DNA of 64,000 nt from Ancylobacter amanitiformis. GTDB taxonomy: Bacteria > Pseudomonadota > Alphaproteobacteria > Rhizobiales > Xanthobacteraceae. Location of the stretch: assembly GCF_030814815.1 (NCBI RefSeq), contig NZ_JAUSVR010000001.1, forward strand, positions 124,001-188,000, read 5' to 3'. The notes below the pieces were generated by a model, which was not told the origin of the DNA, did no database searches, and saw nothing but the letters and a program-made list of their open reading frames with translations. Every line of letters starts with the position of its first letter. The stretch's first letter is position 1. This document shows, piece by piece, positions 45,172-54,650 of this stretch. A program made the position numbers and the translations under genes.

Positions 45172-46053
45172 ATGCTGCTGCAGCAAGTCATCAACGCCAT
45201 CAGCCTCGGAGGCATCTATGCCCTGCTGGCGCTCGGCCTCGCCATCGTGTTCTCCATCACCGGGCTGATCAACTTCGCCCATGGCGAGCTGATGACCCTC
45301 TCCGGCTATGCGCTGCTCGCGGCGCTGATGATGGGCATGCCGCTGCTGCCCGCCGCCATCACCGCCGTGGCGGCCGGCGCGCTGGCGGCGATGGCGATGG
45401 AGCGGGTCGCCTTCCGCCCCATGCGGGGGGCGAGCGTGACAAGCCTGCTGCTCACCTCGTTCGCCGTGTCGAACCTGCTGAAGGTCGTGTTCCAGAACGC
45501 CATCTCGGCGCGCGGCAAGCCGATCGCCATGCCGGACTGGATGGCCGGCGTGGTGCCGATCGGCTCCTTCACCATCGGCGTCGGGCCGCTCATCTCCATC
45601 GCCGTCTCCGCGCTCGCCCTTCTCGGGCTCGAACTCTTCCTGCGGCGCACCGTGATGGGCGCGGCGATGCGCGCGGCGGCGCAGGACTTCAACACGCTGC
45701 GGCTTGTCGGCATTTCTGCCAACCGGGTGATCGCCGTCGCCTTCCTGCTCTCGGGCGTGCTCGCCGGCATCGCCTCGCTGCTGTGGATCGCGCAGCGGGC
45801 CTCGGTCGATCCGATGATGGGCTTCGTGCCGGTGCTCAAGGCGTTCATCGCCACCGTCATCGGCGGGCTCGGCAGCCTGTCGGGCGCGGTGGCCGGCGGC
45901 ATGCTGCTCGGGGTCCTGGAGGTGGCGCTGCAGGCATTGCTGCCGCCCTCCCTCGCGCCCTATCGCGATGCGCTGGTGCTCTCGGGCATCATCGTCGTGC
46001 TGCTCGTGCGGCCCAATGGCCTGATTCCCGCCGTCGACACCGCGCGAAGCTGA
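45172..46053 (+). CDS. Branched-chain-type ABC importer permease (LivH-like)
   Basis: A 293-residue permease with eight or more hydrophobic segments: INAISLGGIYALLALGLAIV, FSITGLINFAHGELMTLSGY, AAMRAAAQDFNTLRLVGI and VIGGLGSLSGAVAGGMLLGV. Three bases after livF. It completes the five-domain importer encoded by four genes in the order livM-livG fusion, binding protein, livF, livH. Confidence 0.95.
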   Translation: MLLQQVINAISLGGIYALLALGLAIVFSITGLINFAHGELMTLSGYALLAALMMGMPLLPAAITAVAAGALAAMAMERVAFRPMRGASVTSLLLTSFAVSNLLKVVFQNAISARGKPIAMPDWMAGVVPIGSFTIGVGPLISIAVSALALLGLELFLRRTVMGAAMRAAAQDFNTLRLVGISANRVIAVAFLLSGVLAGIASLLWIAQRASVDPMMGFVPVLKAFIATVIGGLGSLSGAVAGGMLLGVLEVALQALLPPSLAPYRDALVLSGIIVVLLVRPNGLIPAVDTARS

Positions 46054-46076
46054 GCGCCGCCCGCCAAACCGATACG

Positions 46077-46093
46077 GGCCGGCTTCGCCGGCC
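46077..46093. terminator. Short GC hairpin between livH and the GS-like gene
   Basis: Perfect 7-bp arms (ggccggc / gccggcc) with a 3-base loop, no T-run; may attenuate or process the transcript between transporter and enzyme genes. Confidence 0.35.
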
Positions 46094-46130
46094 TTGCCCC
46101 CCTTTCACTCACCGACCAAGGACTGCTGCG

Positions 46131-47441
46131 ATGGCGAGGGAGCCGATCACCTACCTCCTGTGGAGCGACCTCGTGGGCGTCACGCGCACGCGCGGCGTGC
46201 CGACAGCGGACCTCGCCGGCAAGGAGGAAACCGGCCTCGGCTGGGCCTGCGCGGGGCAGGCGCTGACCGCCTTCGATTCCATCGTCGACAACCCCTGGGG
46301 CCCGATGGACGAAGTGCGGCAGATCCCCGACCCCGCCGCCGCCTTCAGCTTCGAGGGCGAGGTGACGGGCGAGAGCTGGAATGCGGCGATCTGCTATTCC
46401 AGGTGCTCGGTGACGGAGGACTGGGAGTGCTGCACCCGCACCTTCTACGCCCGCGCGCTCGATGCACTGAAGGCGGAGACCGGCCTGACGCTCGCGGCGA
46501 GCTTCGAGCACGAATTCACCCTGCAGGCCGAGACCCCGGTGGAGCGCGGCTTCACCTTCGCCGCCGCCCGGCGCGCCAACCTGTTCCTGCAGGATTGCGG
46601 CGCCGCGCTGCGCGCCGCCGGCGTGGTGCCGGAGAGCCTGGAGCCGGAATACGGCGCCTCGCAATATGAGATCAGCTGCGCCCCCTCGCTCGGCGTGGCG
46701 GCGGCCGATGCCGCGCTCATCGCCCGCGAGATCATCCGTGCGGTGGCGGCCGAGCATGGCGCGCGGGTGAGCTTCACGCCCAAGCCGGCGCGTGACGCGG
46801 TCGGCAATGGCGCGCATATCCATTTCAGCCTGGTCGATGCCACCGGCGCCAACGTCACGCATGATCCCGGCGGCACGCTCGGCCTCTCCACCGTGGTGGC
46901 GCAGTTCTGCGCCGGCATTCTCGCCCATCTCGACGCGCTGGTGGCGATCAGCGCGCCGACCCCGGTCTCCTATTATCGCCTGACGCCACATGCCTGGAGC
47001 TGTGGTTTCCGCGCCATCGGCCTGCAGAATCGCGAGGCGGCGCTGCGTGTCACGCCCTCCGCCTCGCCCCATCAGGCCAAGCGCCATCGCGGCTATAATG
47101 TCGAGTACCGGCCGGCCGATGCCTGCGCCTCGCCCTATCTCACGCTCGGCGCGCTGGTGCTGGCCGGGCTGGACGGCATCCGCCGCGAACTGCCGCTGCC
47201 GCCGGCCATCGACCGCGACCCCGCCGACCTCACCGTCGAGGAACGCGCGGCGCTCGGCATCGTGACGCTGCCGACCTCGCTGGACGCCGCGCTCGCCGCG
47301 CTGGAGGCGGACGAGATCGCGCGTGGCTGGTTCTCGCCGACGCTGTACAGGGTCTATCGCGACCTCAAGCTGTGGGAATGCGCGAGCGCCCGCGAACTCG
47401 ACGAAGCGGCTTTGTTCGCCCGTTACAAGTCGGCCTACTGA
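46131..47441 (+). CDS. Glutamine synthetase-like ligase (GlnT / FluG C-terminal type)
   Basis: A 436-residue member of the glutamine synthetase superfamily: FEHEFTLQ and LEPEYGASQYEIS supply metal-binding glutamates, GNGAHIHFSL the ATP site, GLQNREAALRV and EYRPADACASPY the substrate arginine region. The N-terminal beta-grasp is short, as in gamma-glutamyl ligases and the GlnT/FluG group, so it may glutamylate an amine and not make glutamine. The cell must have a separate GlnA. ATG at 46131 follows aagga. The amidohydrolase gene follows after 13 bp, the same pairing that is fused in fungal FluG. Confidence 0.88.
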   Translation: MAREPITYLLWSDLVGVTRTRGVPTADLAGKEETGLGWACAGQALTAFDSIVDNPWGPMDEVRQIPDPAAAFSFEGEVTGESWNAAICYSRCSVTEDWECCTRTFYARALDALKAETGLTLAASFEHEFTLQAETPVERGFTFAAARRANLFLQDCGAALRAAGVVPESLEPEYGASQYEISCAPSLGVAAADAALIAREIIRAVAAEHGARVSFTPKPARDAVGNGAHIHFSLVDATGANVTHDPGGTLGLSTVVAQFCAGILAHLDALVAISAPTPVSYYRLTPHAWSCGFRAIGLQNREAALRVTPSASPHQAKRHRGYNVEYRPADACASPYLTLGALVLAGLDGIRRELPLPPAIDRDPADLTVEERAALGIVTLPTSLDAALAALEADEIARGWFSPTLYRVYRDLKLWECASARELDEAALFARYKSAY

Positions 47442-47454
47442 AAGGACCTCCGCC

Positions 47455-48588
47455 GTGCAGAGCTACATCGACAGCCTTTCCCTCATCGATCACCATTGCC
47501 ACGGCGTGGTCACACGGCCGCTCGACCGCCCGGCCTTCGAGGCGCTGATGAGCGAGGGGCACAAGCCGGTGGCGGGCTGCACGCAGTTCGACAAGCCGCT
47601 CGGCGCCGTGCTGCTGCGCTGGTGCGCGCCCGTGCTCGGCCTGCAGCCGCATGCCGAGCCGGAGGATTATGTCGCGACCCGCCTCAAGCTGGCGCCCGAG
47701 GAGGTGACGCGCCGCCTGGTCGGCTCGACCGGCGTCTCCAACCTGCTCATCGATACCGGCCATCGCTCCGACGCCATCCTCACGCCGGAGGGCATGACCC
47801 GCGCGACCGGCATTGCCGCACGGGAGGTGGTGCGCATCGAGGCGATCATGGAGGAGGTGGCGCGCCTTGGCCCGGCCGACGGCGCGGCGCTGCGCAAGGG
47901 TTTCGACGCCCGGCTGGAAGAGCGGGCGAAGGGGGCGGTCGGCCTCAAGTCCATCGTCGCCTACCGCACGACCTTCGACATCGACCAGACCCCGCCCGGC
48001 ATGGCGGAGGTGGAACGCGCCGGCGATGCGTGGCTCAAGGCGCTCGCGGATGGCAGCAGCCGGCGGCTGGAGGACCCGGTTCTCATCCGCCACGCGCTGT
48101 TCCGCGCCGGCGACCTGTGCCGCACGCACCGCTATCCGCTGCAGCTGCATGTGGGTTTCGGCGATGCCGATATCTTCATGCCGAAATGCGATCCGACCGT
48201 CTTCACGCCCTTCATCGCCCAGATGGAAAGGTGGGACGTGCCGATCACCCTGCTGCACTGCTACCCCTTCCTGCGCGAGGCGGCCTTCCTCGCCGAGGTG
48301 TTCGCCAATGTCTATGTCGATATCGGCGTGATCCAGAACTTCACCGGCCCCTCCGCCCCGCGCGTGCTGGCGGAGATCATGGAACTGACGCCGTTCTACA
48401 AGCAGCTTTACTCCTCCGACGCCTTCGGCCTCGCCGAACTGCACTTCCTCGGCGCGCGGGTCTTCCGCAACGCCCTCGCCGAGGTGCTCGGCAGCTGGGT
48501 GGCGCGCGGCGACGTCACGCAGAAGAAGGCCGAGGCCATCGCCCGCGCCATTGCGTCGGAGAACGCGCGGCGGATCTATCCGGTGTGA
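47455..48588 (+). CDS. Amidohydrolase (FluG N-terminal / COG2159-like), GTG start
   Basis: A 377-residue TIM-barrel amidohydrolase. It opens with the metal-binding LSLIDHHCHGVV, and continues with LQLHVGFGDADIF, LLHCYPFLREAAFLAEV, NVYVDIGVIQNF and YSSDAFGLAELHFLG, which supply later His and Asp ligands. This is the bacterial homologue of the FluG N-terminal domain. GTG at 47455 follows aaaggacc; it is the only start that matches the domain edge. Predicted to hydrolyse an amide, possibly the product or substrate of the preceding ligase. Confidence 0.88.
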   Translation: MQSYIDSLSLIDHHCHGVVTRPLDRPAFEALMSEGHKPVAGCTQFDKPLGAVLLRWCAPVLGLQPHAEPEDYVATRLKLAPEEVTRRLVGSTGVSNLLIDTGHRSDAILTPEGMTRATGIAAREVVRIEAIMEEVARLGPADGAALRKGFDARLEERAKGAVGLKSIVAYRTTFDIDQTPPGMAEVERAGDAWLKALADGSSRRLEDPVLIRHALFRAGDLCRTHRYPLQLHVGFGDADIFMPKCDPTVFTPFIAQMERWDVPITLLHCYPFLREAAFLAEVFANVYVDIGVIQNFTGPSAPRVLAEIMELTPFYKQLYSSDAFGLAELHFLGARVFRNALAEVLGSWVARGDVTQKKAEAIARAIASENARRIYPV

Positions 48589-48601
48589 GGACCGGCGAAG
48601 G

Positions 48602-48628
48602 ACCCGGGCGCCCGCGATACGCCCGGGT
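48602..48628. terminator. Hairpin after the amidohydrolase gene
   Basis: Perfect 9-bp arms (acccgggcg / cgcccgggt) with a 9-base loop, 13 bp after the stop and before the opposing tRNA gene; likely transcription end of the RpiR-linked operon. Confidence 0.55.
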
Positions 48629-48678
48629 TCACGGGAGGGGCCAGCAGCCGCGGCTTGGCGGCTTGGTTGAGAAGGATG

Positions 48679-48765
48679 TGGTGCGGACGACGGGACTCGA
48701 ACCCGTAAGCCTATGAAGGCGCAAGATTTTAAGTCTCGTGCGTCTACCAGTTTCGCCACGTCCGC
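48679..48765 (-). tRNA. tRNA-Leu (anticodon TAA)
   Basis: Read on the minus strand the acceptor is GCGGACG...CGTCCGC with A73 and an encoded CCA. The D-arm has GCGAAACTGGTAGACGC, the anticodon arm CGAGA-CTTAAAA-TCTTG gives anticodon TAA, a long variable arm (GCGCCTTCATAGGCTTA region) marks a class II tRNA, and the T-arm has GGGTTCGAGTCCC. All support Leu. It reads UUA/UUG codons, which are rare in this GC-rich genome. Confidence 0.97.
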
Positions 48766-48864
48766 CCGGCCCGCGCCAGTCTCGCGCGGGTCGTCTCGTT
48801 GTCGTGCACCCATACCCGGCGCGGGCTCTATCCGTAGTCTGGAGGCGGATCGACCGATCCGGCT

Positions 48865-50559
48865 CTAGAAGACGCCGCCGATGAAGCCGGTCTCGTCGAC
48901 GAAGATGTTCTCCGCCGCCGGGCGCGAGGGCAGGCCCGGCATGGTCATCACCTCGCCGCACAGCACCACGACAAAGCCGGCCCCGGCGGAGAGCCGCACG
49001 TCGCGCACCGGCAGCACGAAGCCTTCCGGCGCGCCGCGACGGCTGGGGTCGGCGGAGAAACTGTACTGCGTCTTCGCCATGCACACCGGCAGGTCGCCGA
49101 AACCCAGCGCCTCGAACTCGCCCAGCTTCTTCAGCGCACCGGGCTCGATCGCCACCGAGCCGGCGCGATAGATCTTCTTCGCCACGGCGTCGATCTTCTC
49201 GACCAGCGGCAGGTTGCTCGCATAGAGCGGGTGGAACGCCGACGGACCGTCGGCCAGCCGGACAACGTCATTGGCGAGGGAGAGCGCGCCGGCCGAGCCA
49301 TCCGCCCAATGGGTGCACAGGTGAACCCGCGCGCCGACCTCGCCGCAGGCCGCCTCGATGGCGGCAATCTCGGCTGGCGTGTCGCTGGTGAAGCGGTTGA
49401 TCGCCACCACCGCCGGCACGCCGAACTGGCCGATATTCTCGATGTGCCGCACGAGATTGGCCGCGCCCAGCGTCACCGCCGCGACATTTTCCGGCGCCAG
49501 ATCCTTCTGCGCCACGCCACCATGCATCTTCAGCGCGCGCACCGTGGCCACGATGACGACAACGGAGGGGGCGAGCCCCGCCTGCCGGCACTTGATGTCG
49601 AGGAACTTCTCCGCGCCGAGATCCGCGCCGAAGCCGGCCTCCGTCACCACGTAATCGGCAAGGCCGAGCGCGGTACGGGTCGCCATCACCGAATTGCAGC
49701 CATGGGCGATATTGGCGAAGGGCCCGCCATGCACCAGCGCCGGGGTTCCCTCCAGCGTCTGCACGAGATTGGGCTGGAAGGCGTCGCGCAGCAGCGCGGT
49801 CATCGCCCCCGTCACCTTCAGCTGCGCGGCGATCACCGGCTGGCGGGTGCGGGTCTGCGCCACCACCATGCGGCCGAGCCGCTCCTCCATGTCCTCCAGC
49901 GAGCGGGCGAGGCAGAAGATCGCCATCACCTCGGAGGCGACCGTGATGTCGAAGCCGTCCTCGCGCGGGAAGCCGTTGCCCGGCCCCCCGAGCCCGACCA
50001 CGACGCTGCGCAGCGCCCGGTCGTTGAGATCGACCACGCGCCGCCAGTTGATGCGACGGGTGTCGATGCCCAGTTCGTTGCCCCAGTAGACGTGATTGTC
50101 GATCGCCGCCGCGAGCAGGTTGTGCGCCGCGCTAATGGCGTGGAAATCGCCGGTGAAATGCAGGTTGATGTCCTGCATGGGAATGATCTGCGCGTGCCCC
50201 CCGCCGGTGGCCCCACCCTTGGAGCCGAAGACCGGGCCGAGGCTCGGCTCGCGCAGCGCGATGGCCACGCGCTTGCCGGCATGCGCCAGCGCATCGCCGA
50301 GGCCGATCGTGGTGGTGGTCTTGCCCTCGCCCGCCGGTGTCGGGCTGATCGCGGTGACGAGGATCAGCTTGCCATCCGCCTTCGCCTCCGCTGTCCGGGC
50401 GAAGGGCAGCGCGATCTTGGCCTTGTCATGCCCATAGCGGAACAGCGCCTCGGCGGGCACGCCGAGGCCGGCGCCGATCTCCTCGATCGGGCGCGGCGCG
50501 ACGCTGGCGGCGATGGCCGCGTCGCTGGTGGGATCGATCGTGCGCACGGCGCTGTTCAT
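48865..50559 (-). CDS. fhs: Formate-tetrahydrofolate ligase
   Basis: A 564-residue enzyme making 10-formyl-THF from formate, THF and ATP. Family motifs: P-loop [80 protein letters not shown]. Length normal. ATG at 50559. In methylotrophs and many Hyphomicrobiales it serves formate assimilation or one-carbon balance. A DoxX gene lies 25 bp upstream. Confidence 0.97.
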   Translation of the reverse strand: MNSAVRTIDPTSDAAIAASVAPRPIEEIGAGLGVPAEALFRYGHDKAKIALPFARTAEAKADGKLILVTAISPTPAGEGKTTTTIGLGDALAHAGKRVAIALREPSLGPVFGSKGGATGGGHAQIIPMQDINLHFTGDFHAISAAHNLLAAAIDNHVYWGNELGIDTRRINWRRVVDLNDRALRSVVVGLGGPGNGFPREDGFDITVASEVMAIFCLARSLEDMEERLGRMVVAQTRTRQPVIAAQLKVTGAMTALLRDAFQPNLVQTLEGTPALVHGGPFANIAHGCNSVMATRTALGLADYVVTEAGFGADLGAEKFLDIKCRQAGLAPSVVVIVATVRALKMHGGVAQKDLAPENVAAVTLGAANLVRHIENIGQFGVPAVVAINRFTSDTPAEIAAIEAACGEVGARVHLCTHWADGSAGALSLANDVVRLADGPSAFHPLYASNLPLVEKIDAVAKKIYRAGSVAIEPGALKKLGEFEALGFGDLPVCMAKTQYSFSADPSRRGAPEGFVLPVRDVRLSAGAGFVVVLCGEVMTMPGLPSRPAAENIFVDETGFIGGVF

Positions 50560-50584
50560 TGCGGCATCCGTTTGTTCGGGCCCG

Positions 50585-50995
50585 TCAGGCGGCGCGCGTG
50601 CGCTCCGCCAGGATGGCGACCAGCAGCATGCCGCCGACAACCGAGAAATGCTCGACGGCGACATAGAACTCCAACTGCGCCATCGGGCCTTCCATGTTCC
50701 AGAAATGATGGGCGATCGGAATGGTCAGGAGGGTGAAGATCGCCAGTGCCCCGGCGCCGAGCCAGGTCGCCCGGTTGAGCAGGATCAGCAACCCGCCGAC
50801 GATCTGGGTAAAGATGGTGAGCGCGGCGAAAAGCCAGGGCGGGTTGAGCCCGAAAAAGGCCATCTCCGTCTGCGCGCCGGGAAAATCGACCAGCTTGCTG
50901 ATGGCACTGCCGAGAAACATGAAAACCAGCAGCAGACGCGCCACGAAGGCCGTGGCGGGCGCGCGCAGGATGGCGGAAATGATCGCGGGGGTCAT
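50585..50995 (-). CDS. DoxX-family membrane protein
   Basis: A 136-residue four-helix inner-membrane protein: [40 protein letters not shown], then [16 protein letters not shown] and [15 protein letters not shown]. DoxX/DoxD relatives are linked to quinone- or thiol-associated redox roles, without a set function here. ATG at 50995 begins just before the first helix. It may be co-transcribed with fhs. Confidence 0.85.
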   Translation of the reverse strand: MTPAIISAILRAPATAFVARLLLVFMFLGSAISKLVDFPGAQTEMAFFGLNPPWLFAALTIFTQIVGGLLILLNRATWLGAGALAIFTLLTIPIAHHFWNMEGPMAQLEFYVAVEHFSVVGGMLLVAILAERTRAA

Positions 50996-51078
50996 CGGTG
51001 ATTTCCTCTGGGGAAGAGCCATTTCTGCCATAGCGCAACCGCCCGGTGAAGGCGAGCGACCCCCGCGATGCAACCGGT

Positions 51079-51471
51079 TTACTGGCGGGTGTCGTCCACC
51101 GCTTCGGTGTCCGCCTCGTCGTCGCCTTCTTCGCCCTCGGCGCCTTCTTCCTCGCGCGCGGCCTTCGCCTCGGCGATGAAGTCGGGGGCCTGCTTCTTGG
51201 CCTCGCGCACGCTGTCGCCGAGTTCGCGCACGAAGCGGTCAAGGTCGAGCCTCAGGCCGCCAATGGACGGCTTCTCCGTCTCGGCGGCATAGGCCACCAT
51301 GCGCAGCGACAGGCCGAGATCGGCGACGATATCGGCGAGGAAGCCGTCGCCCAGCTCGTGCTCGTCGGCATAGGCGACGATCATGTCGTACAGGCCCGAG
51401 CGATGCGTCTCATACGCCTCCTCGTAGCCGTCCTCGTTCTCGTCGTCGGGAAGATCGTCCCACTCGGCCAT
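51079..51471 (-). CDS. Small acidic cytosolic protein, unknown function
   Basis: A 130-residue protein that I do not recognise. It is strongly acidic at both ends (MAEWDDLPDDENEDGYEEAY; EEEGAEGEEGDDEADTEAVD) around a helical core (SGLYDMIVAYADEHELGDGF; LRLDLDRFVRELGDSVREAK). No signal peptide or membrane segment. ATG at 51471 fits the beginning of the acidic block. gpt ends 36 bp upstream of its start, same strand. Confidence 0.7.
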   Translation of the reverse strand: MAEWDDLPDDENEDGYEEAYETHRSGLYDMIVAYADEHELGDGFLADIVADLGLSLRMVAYAAETEKPSIGGLRLDLDRFVRELGDSVREAKKQAPDFIAEAKAAREEEGAEGEEGDDEADTEAVDDTRQ

Positions 51472-51506
51472 GATGGCGTTTCCTTGCAAGGCGTTATCGG
51501 GCGGCG

Positions 51507-52013
51507 TCAGGCGACGCCGTCGCGTATCGGGGGCTGGAAGCTCAGCCCCATGTCCCACGGGAAATAGATCCACGTATCCTGGCTTACCTCGGTGACAAAC
51601 GTGTCGATGAGCACCCGGCCGAGCGGCTTGGCATAGACGGTGGCGAAATGCGCCTTGGGCAGCATCTCGCGCACCATGCGCGCGGTCGAACCCGTGTCGA
51701 CAAGGTCGTCGATGACCAGAAGCCCCTGCCCGTTCGGCCCGGCCGCACCCGTCACCCGCTCGGCGATCGGCTTCAGGACCTCCATGTCACCCTGGGTCTT
51801 GTAGTCGTGATAGCTGGCGATGCATACCGTTTCGATGAGGCGAAGGCCGAGTTCGCGCGCCACGATCGCCGCCGGCACCAGCCCGCCGCGGGTGATGCAG
51901 ACGATGCCCACGAACGGCCCCGCCGCCGCCAGCCGCCAGGCGAGCGCCCGCGCATCCCGGTGGAACTGGTCCCACGAGACGGGGAAAGCCTTGGCTTGGC
52001 GATCGTCGGACAT
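51507..52013 (-). CDS. gpt: Xanthine-guanine phosphoribosyltransferase
   Basis: A 168-residue purine salvage enzyme making XMP/GMP from the bases and PRPP. Motifs: [20 protein letters not shown], the PRPP site [20 protein letters not shown] and the C-terminal [18 protein letters not shown] typical of Gpt, not Hpt. Length is that of E. coli Gpt plus a short extension. The 212 bp upstream (to the CinA-like stop) have no gene that I can see. Confidence 0.94.
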   Translation of the reverse strand: MSDDRQAKAFPVSWDQFHRDARALAWRLAAAGPFVGIVCITRGGLVPAAIVARELGLRLIETVCIASYHDYKTQGDMEVLKPIAERVTGAAGPNGQGLLVIDDLVDTGSTARMVREMLPKAHFATVYAKPLGRVLIDTFVTEVSQDTWIYFPWDMGLSFQPPIRDGVA

Positions 52014-52225
52014 GAAGGAAACCCCGGCAGGCGAACGGCATGTGCCAGATCAATAGCCGCAGCCTTCGCGCTTCTCCAGAGGCCGCGAGCGAAATACCCA
52101 GCTCGTCCATGTTGACAAGCCCGCCTCGCCGCCGCCCGCCTCGCCCCCCCCTCGTCCTCCATGCGCGGGCGAGGGGGTGAAGGGAGCGCCTGCGCGCGTG
52201 GGCCCTCCATCCGGCGGGCAGATCC

Positions 52226-52969
52226 TCAGGGCCGGCGCACGGTCTCCACCATGGCGCGCACCGCCGCCACCGCCTCTGCCAGCTTGCCGGCATCGCGCGA
52301 GCGCACCACGAGATTGGAATTGGGGCGGCCATCCTCGCCCATGAAGGGATAGGAGCCGATCGTCACGTCGGGATGCGCCTGCGCGATAAGCCGCAGCGGC
52401 CCGCCAATGTCGCCCTCGCGCGCATCCGCCCGCACCGTCTCCGAGAGAACCTTGATGCCGGTGCGCAGCTTCGGCGCCACCTCGTCCAGCATGGCCTGCA
52501 TGATGGTCGGCACGCCGGCCATGACGATGACGTTGCCGATCCAGAATCCCGGCGCCTTCGACACCGGGTTGGCGACCAGATCGGCGCCGGCGGGAATGCG
52601 CGCCATGCGCAGGCGCGCCTCGTTCAGGTCCTCCGCCTTGATATATTCCAGCAGCATGGCACGGGCGCGCGGATCGACAGCGATGCCGACGCCGAACGCC
52701 TTGGCCACCGCATCGGCGGTGATGTCGTCATGGGTCGGGCCGATGCCGCCGGTGGTGAACACATAGGTGAAGCGGGCGCGCAGCGCGTTGAGCGCCGCGA
52801 CGATCTCCTCCTCCACGTCCGACACCACCCGCACTTCGCGCAGCTCGATGCCGAGGCCGGTGAGATATTCGGCGATGTAGCCGATGTTCTTGTCCTTGGT
52901 GCGCCCCGAGAGGATCTCGTCACCGATGACGAGGATGCCTGCGGTCACCGGCTCAGCCGTCCCGACCAT
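52226..52969 (-). CDS. CinA-like molybdopterin-binding domain protein
   Basis: A 247-residue protein equal to the N-terminal (MoCF_biosynth/COG1058) half of CinA: TAGILVIGDEILSGRTKDKN, FTTGGIGPTHDDITADAVAK, NPVSKAPGFWIGNVIVMAGV. The C-terminal NMN deamidase domain of full CinA is absent. COG1058 domains have been assigned ADP-ribose pyrophosphatase activity in some bacteria. ATG at 52969 starts one turn before the first strand. Divergent from the ATP-grasp cluster, with 211 bp between. Confidence 0.9.
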   Translation of the reverse strand: MVGTAEPVTAGILVIGDEILSGRTKDKNIGYIAEYLTGLGIELREVRVVSDVEEEIVAALNALRARFTYVFTTGGIGPTHDDITADAVAKAFGVGIAVDPRARAMLLEYIKAEDLNEARLRMARIPAGADLVANPVSKAPGFWIGNVIVMAGVPTIMQAMLDEVAPKLRTGIKVLSETVRADAREGDIGGPLRLIAQAHPDVTIGSYPFMGEDGRPNSNLVVRSRDAGKLAEAVAAVRAMVETVRRP

Positions 52970-53180
52970 GCGAATCTTCTCCTGCCTTCGGCGCCTCGCG
53001 GCGCGTTGCCCTGTTTCGCCGCAAATGACCGCAGCGCCCGCCGCAAGCAAGGGCAGGAAGCCTCAGAAATGGGCAATCAGCGAATATTCCGCTGATTATC
53101 CCGCTCTGGATTCTTCCACCTCTTCCGCTTGCCCGGTGTTTGTAGCTAACTTGGGAGAGTTGGGGAGTAGATTTGCACCG

Positions 53181-54602
53181 ATGAGCGTCGCCTTCGACGA
53201 GATGACAAACGCGGACGGTTCCATCCGTGCCGCTTACACCGCCCTCGCCAAGTGGTTGAACGGCGTTCCACCCGAGGTGCTCGACTTCCGCCGCAAGGAG
53301 GCCGAATTCATATTCCGGCGCATCGGCATCACCTTCGCCGTCTATGGCGACAGCGATGCCCAGGAGCGCCTGATTCCCTTCGACATCATCCCGCGCATCC
53401 TCACCGGTGGCGAATGGGGACGGCTGTCCAAGGGGCTGGAACAGCGCACCAAGGCGCTGAACCTCTACATCAAGGATGTCTATTCCAAGCGCGACATCCT
53501 CAAGGCCGGGATCGTGCCGGAGGATCTGGTCTACCAGAACCCGGTATTCCGGCCGGAGATGAACGGCCAGAAGGTGCCGCACGATCTCTATGTCCACATT
53601 GCCGGCATCGACGTGGTGCGGGTGGACGCCGAGACCTTCTACGTGCTCGAGGACAATGCCCGCACGCCCTCCGGCGTCTCCTACATGCTGGAGAACCGCG
53701 AGATCATGATGCGGCTGTTTCCCGAGCTGTTCGCGGATAACCGCGTGGCGCCGGTCGAGAACTACACGGACGAACTGCTGGCCACGCTGAAATCGCTCGC
53801 CCCGGTGACCGCGAACAATGATCCGGTCGTGGTCGTGCTCACGCCCGGCATCTTCAATTCGGCCTATTACGAGCACTCCTTCCTCGCCGACAAGCTCGGC
53901 GTCGAGCTGGTGGAAGGGCGCGACCTGTTCATCCGCAACGACGTCGTCTACATGCGCACCACCGAGGGGCCCAAGCGCGTCGACGTGATCTATCGCCGCC
54001 TCGACGACGATTTCCTCGACCCCCTCGCCTTCCGGCCGGACAGCGCGCTGGGCGTGCCCGGGCTGATGAGCGCCTATAATGCCGGCAACGTCACGCTGAC
54101 CAATGCGGTCGGCACCGGCGTCGCCGACGACAAGGCGGTCTACAGCTACATGCCCGATATCATCCGCTTCTATCTCGGCGAGGAGCCGCTGCTGAAGAAC
54201 GTGCCGACCTGGCGCTGCCGCGAGGCGGACCACCTGAAATACGTGCTCGATCACCTGAACGAACTCGTGGTGAAGGAGGTGCACGGCTCGGGCGGATACG
54301 GCATGCTGATCGGCCCGCGCGCCGACAAGGCGCAGATCGAGCTGTTCCGCGCCAAGCTCAAGCAGGATCCGACCAATTTCATCGCCCAGCCGACACTGGC
54401 GCTGTCCACCTGCCCGACCTTCGTCGATGAGGGCATCGCGCCGCGCCATGTGGATCTGCGCCCCTTCGTGCTCACCGGTTCCGACCGCGTGCGCATCGTG
54501 CCGGGCGGACTGACCCGCGTGGCGCTGGAGGCCGGTTCGCTGGTGGTCAATTCCAGCCAGGGCGGCGGGACCAAGGACACCTGGGTGCTGGAGGAGAGCT
54601 GA
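53181..54602 (+). CDS. Circularly permuted ATP-grasp protein of the Anbu cluster
   Basis: A 473-residue circularly permuted ATP-grasp (CP_ATPgrasp) protein: FDIIPRILTGGEWGRLSKGL, NARTPSGVSYMLENREI, VVLTPGIFNSAYYEHSFLAD, VVKEVHGSGGYGMLIGP, with a C-terminal GGLTRVALEAGSLVVNSSQG and GGTKDTWVLEE. In known genomes it is neighboured by alpha-E, transglutaminase-like and Anbu genes, as here, and is thought to make a peptide or amide bond. Start ATG at 53181. The first gene of the 4.8-kb cluster. Confidence 0.93.
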   Translation: MSVAFDEMTNADGSIRAAYTALAKWLNGVPPEVLDFRRKEAEFIFRRIGITFAVYGDSDAQERLIPFDIIPRILTGGEWGRLSKGLEQRTKALNLYIKDVYSKRDILKAGIVPEDLVYQNPVFRPEMNGQKVPHDLYVHIAGIDVVRVDAETFYVLEDNARTPSGVSYMLENREIMMRLFPELFADNRVAPVENYTDELLATLKSLAPVTANNDPVVVVLTPGIFNSAYYEHSFLADKLGVELVEGRDLFIRNDVVYMRTTEGPKRVDVIYRRLDDDFLDPLAFRPDSALGVPGLMSAYNAGNVTLTNAVGTGVADDKAVYSYMPDIIRFYLGEEPLLKNVPTWRCREADHLKYVLDHLNELVVKEVHGSGGYGMLIGPRADKAQIELFRAKLKQDPTNFIAQPTLALSTCPTFVDEGIAPRHVDLRPFVLTGSDRVRIVPGGLTRVALEAGSLVVNSSQGGGTKDTWVLEES

Positions 54603-54650
54603 TCGCGAGCGGGACGACGAGAGGCGTGAACAGGAACGGGGAGCGAGACA

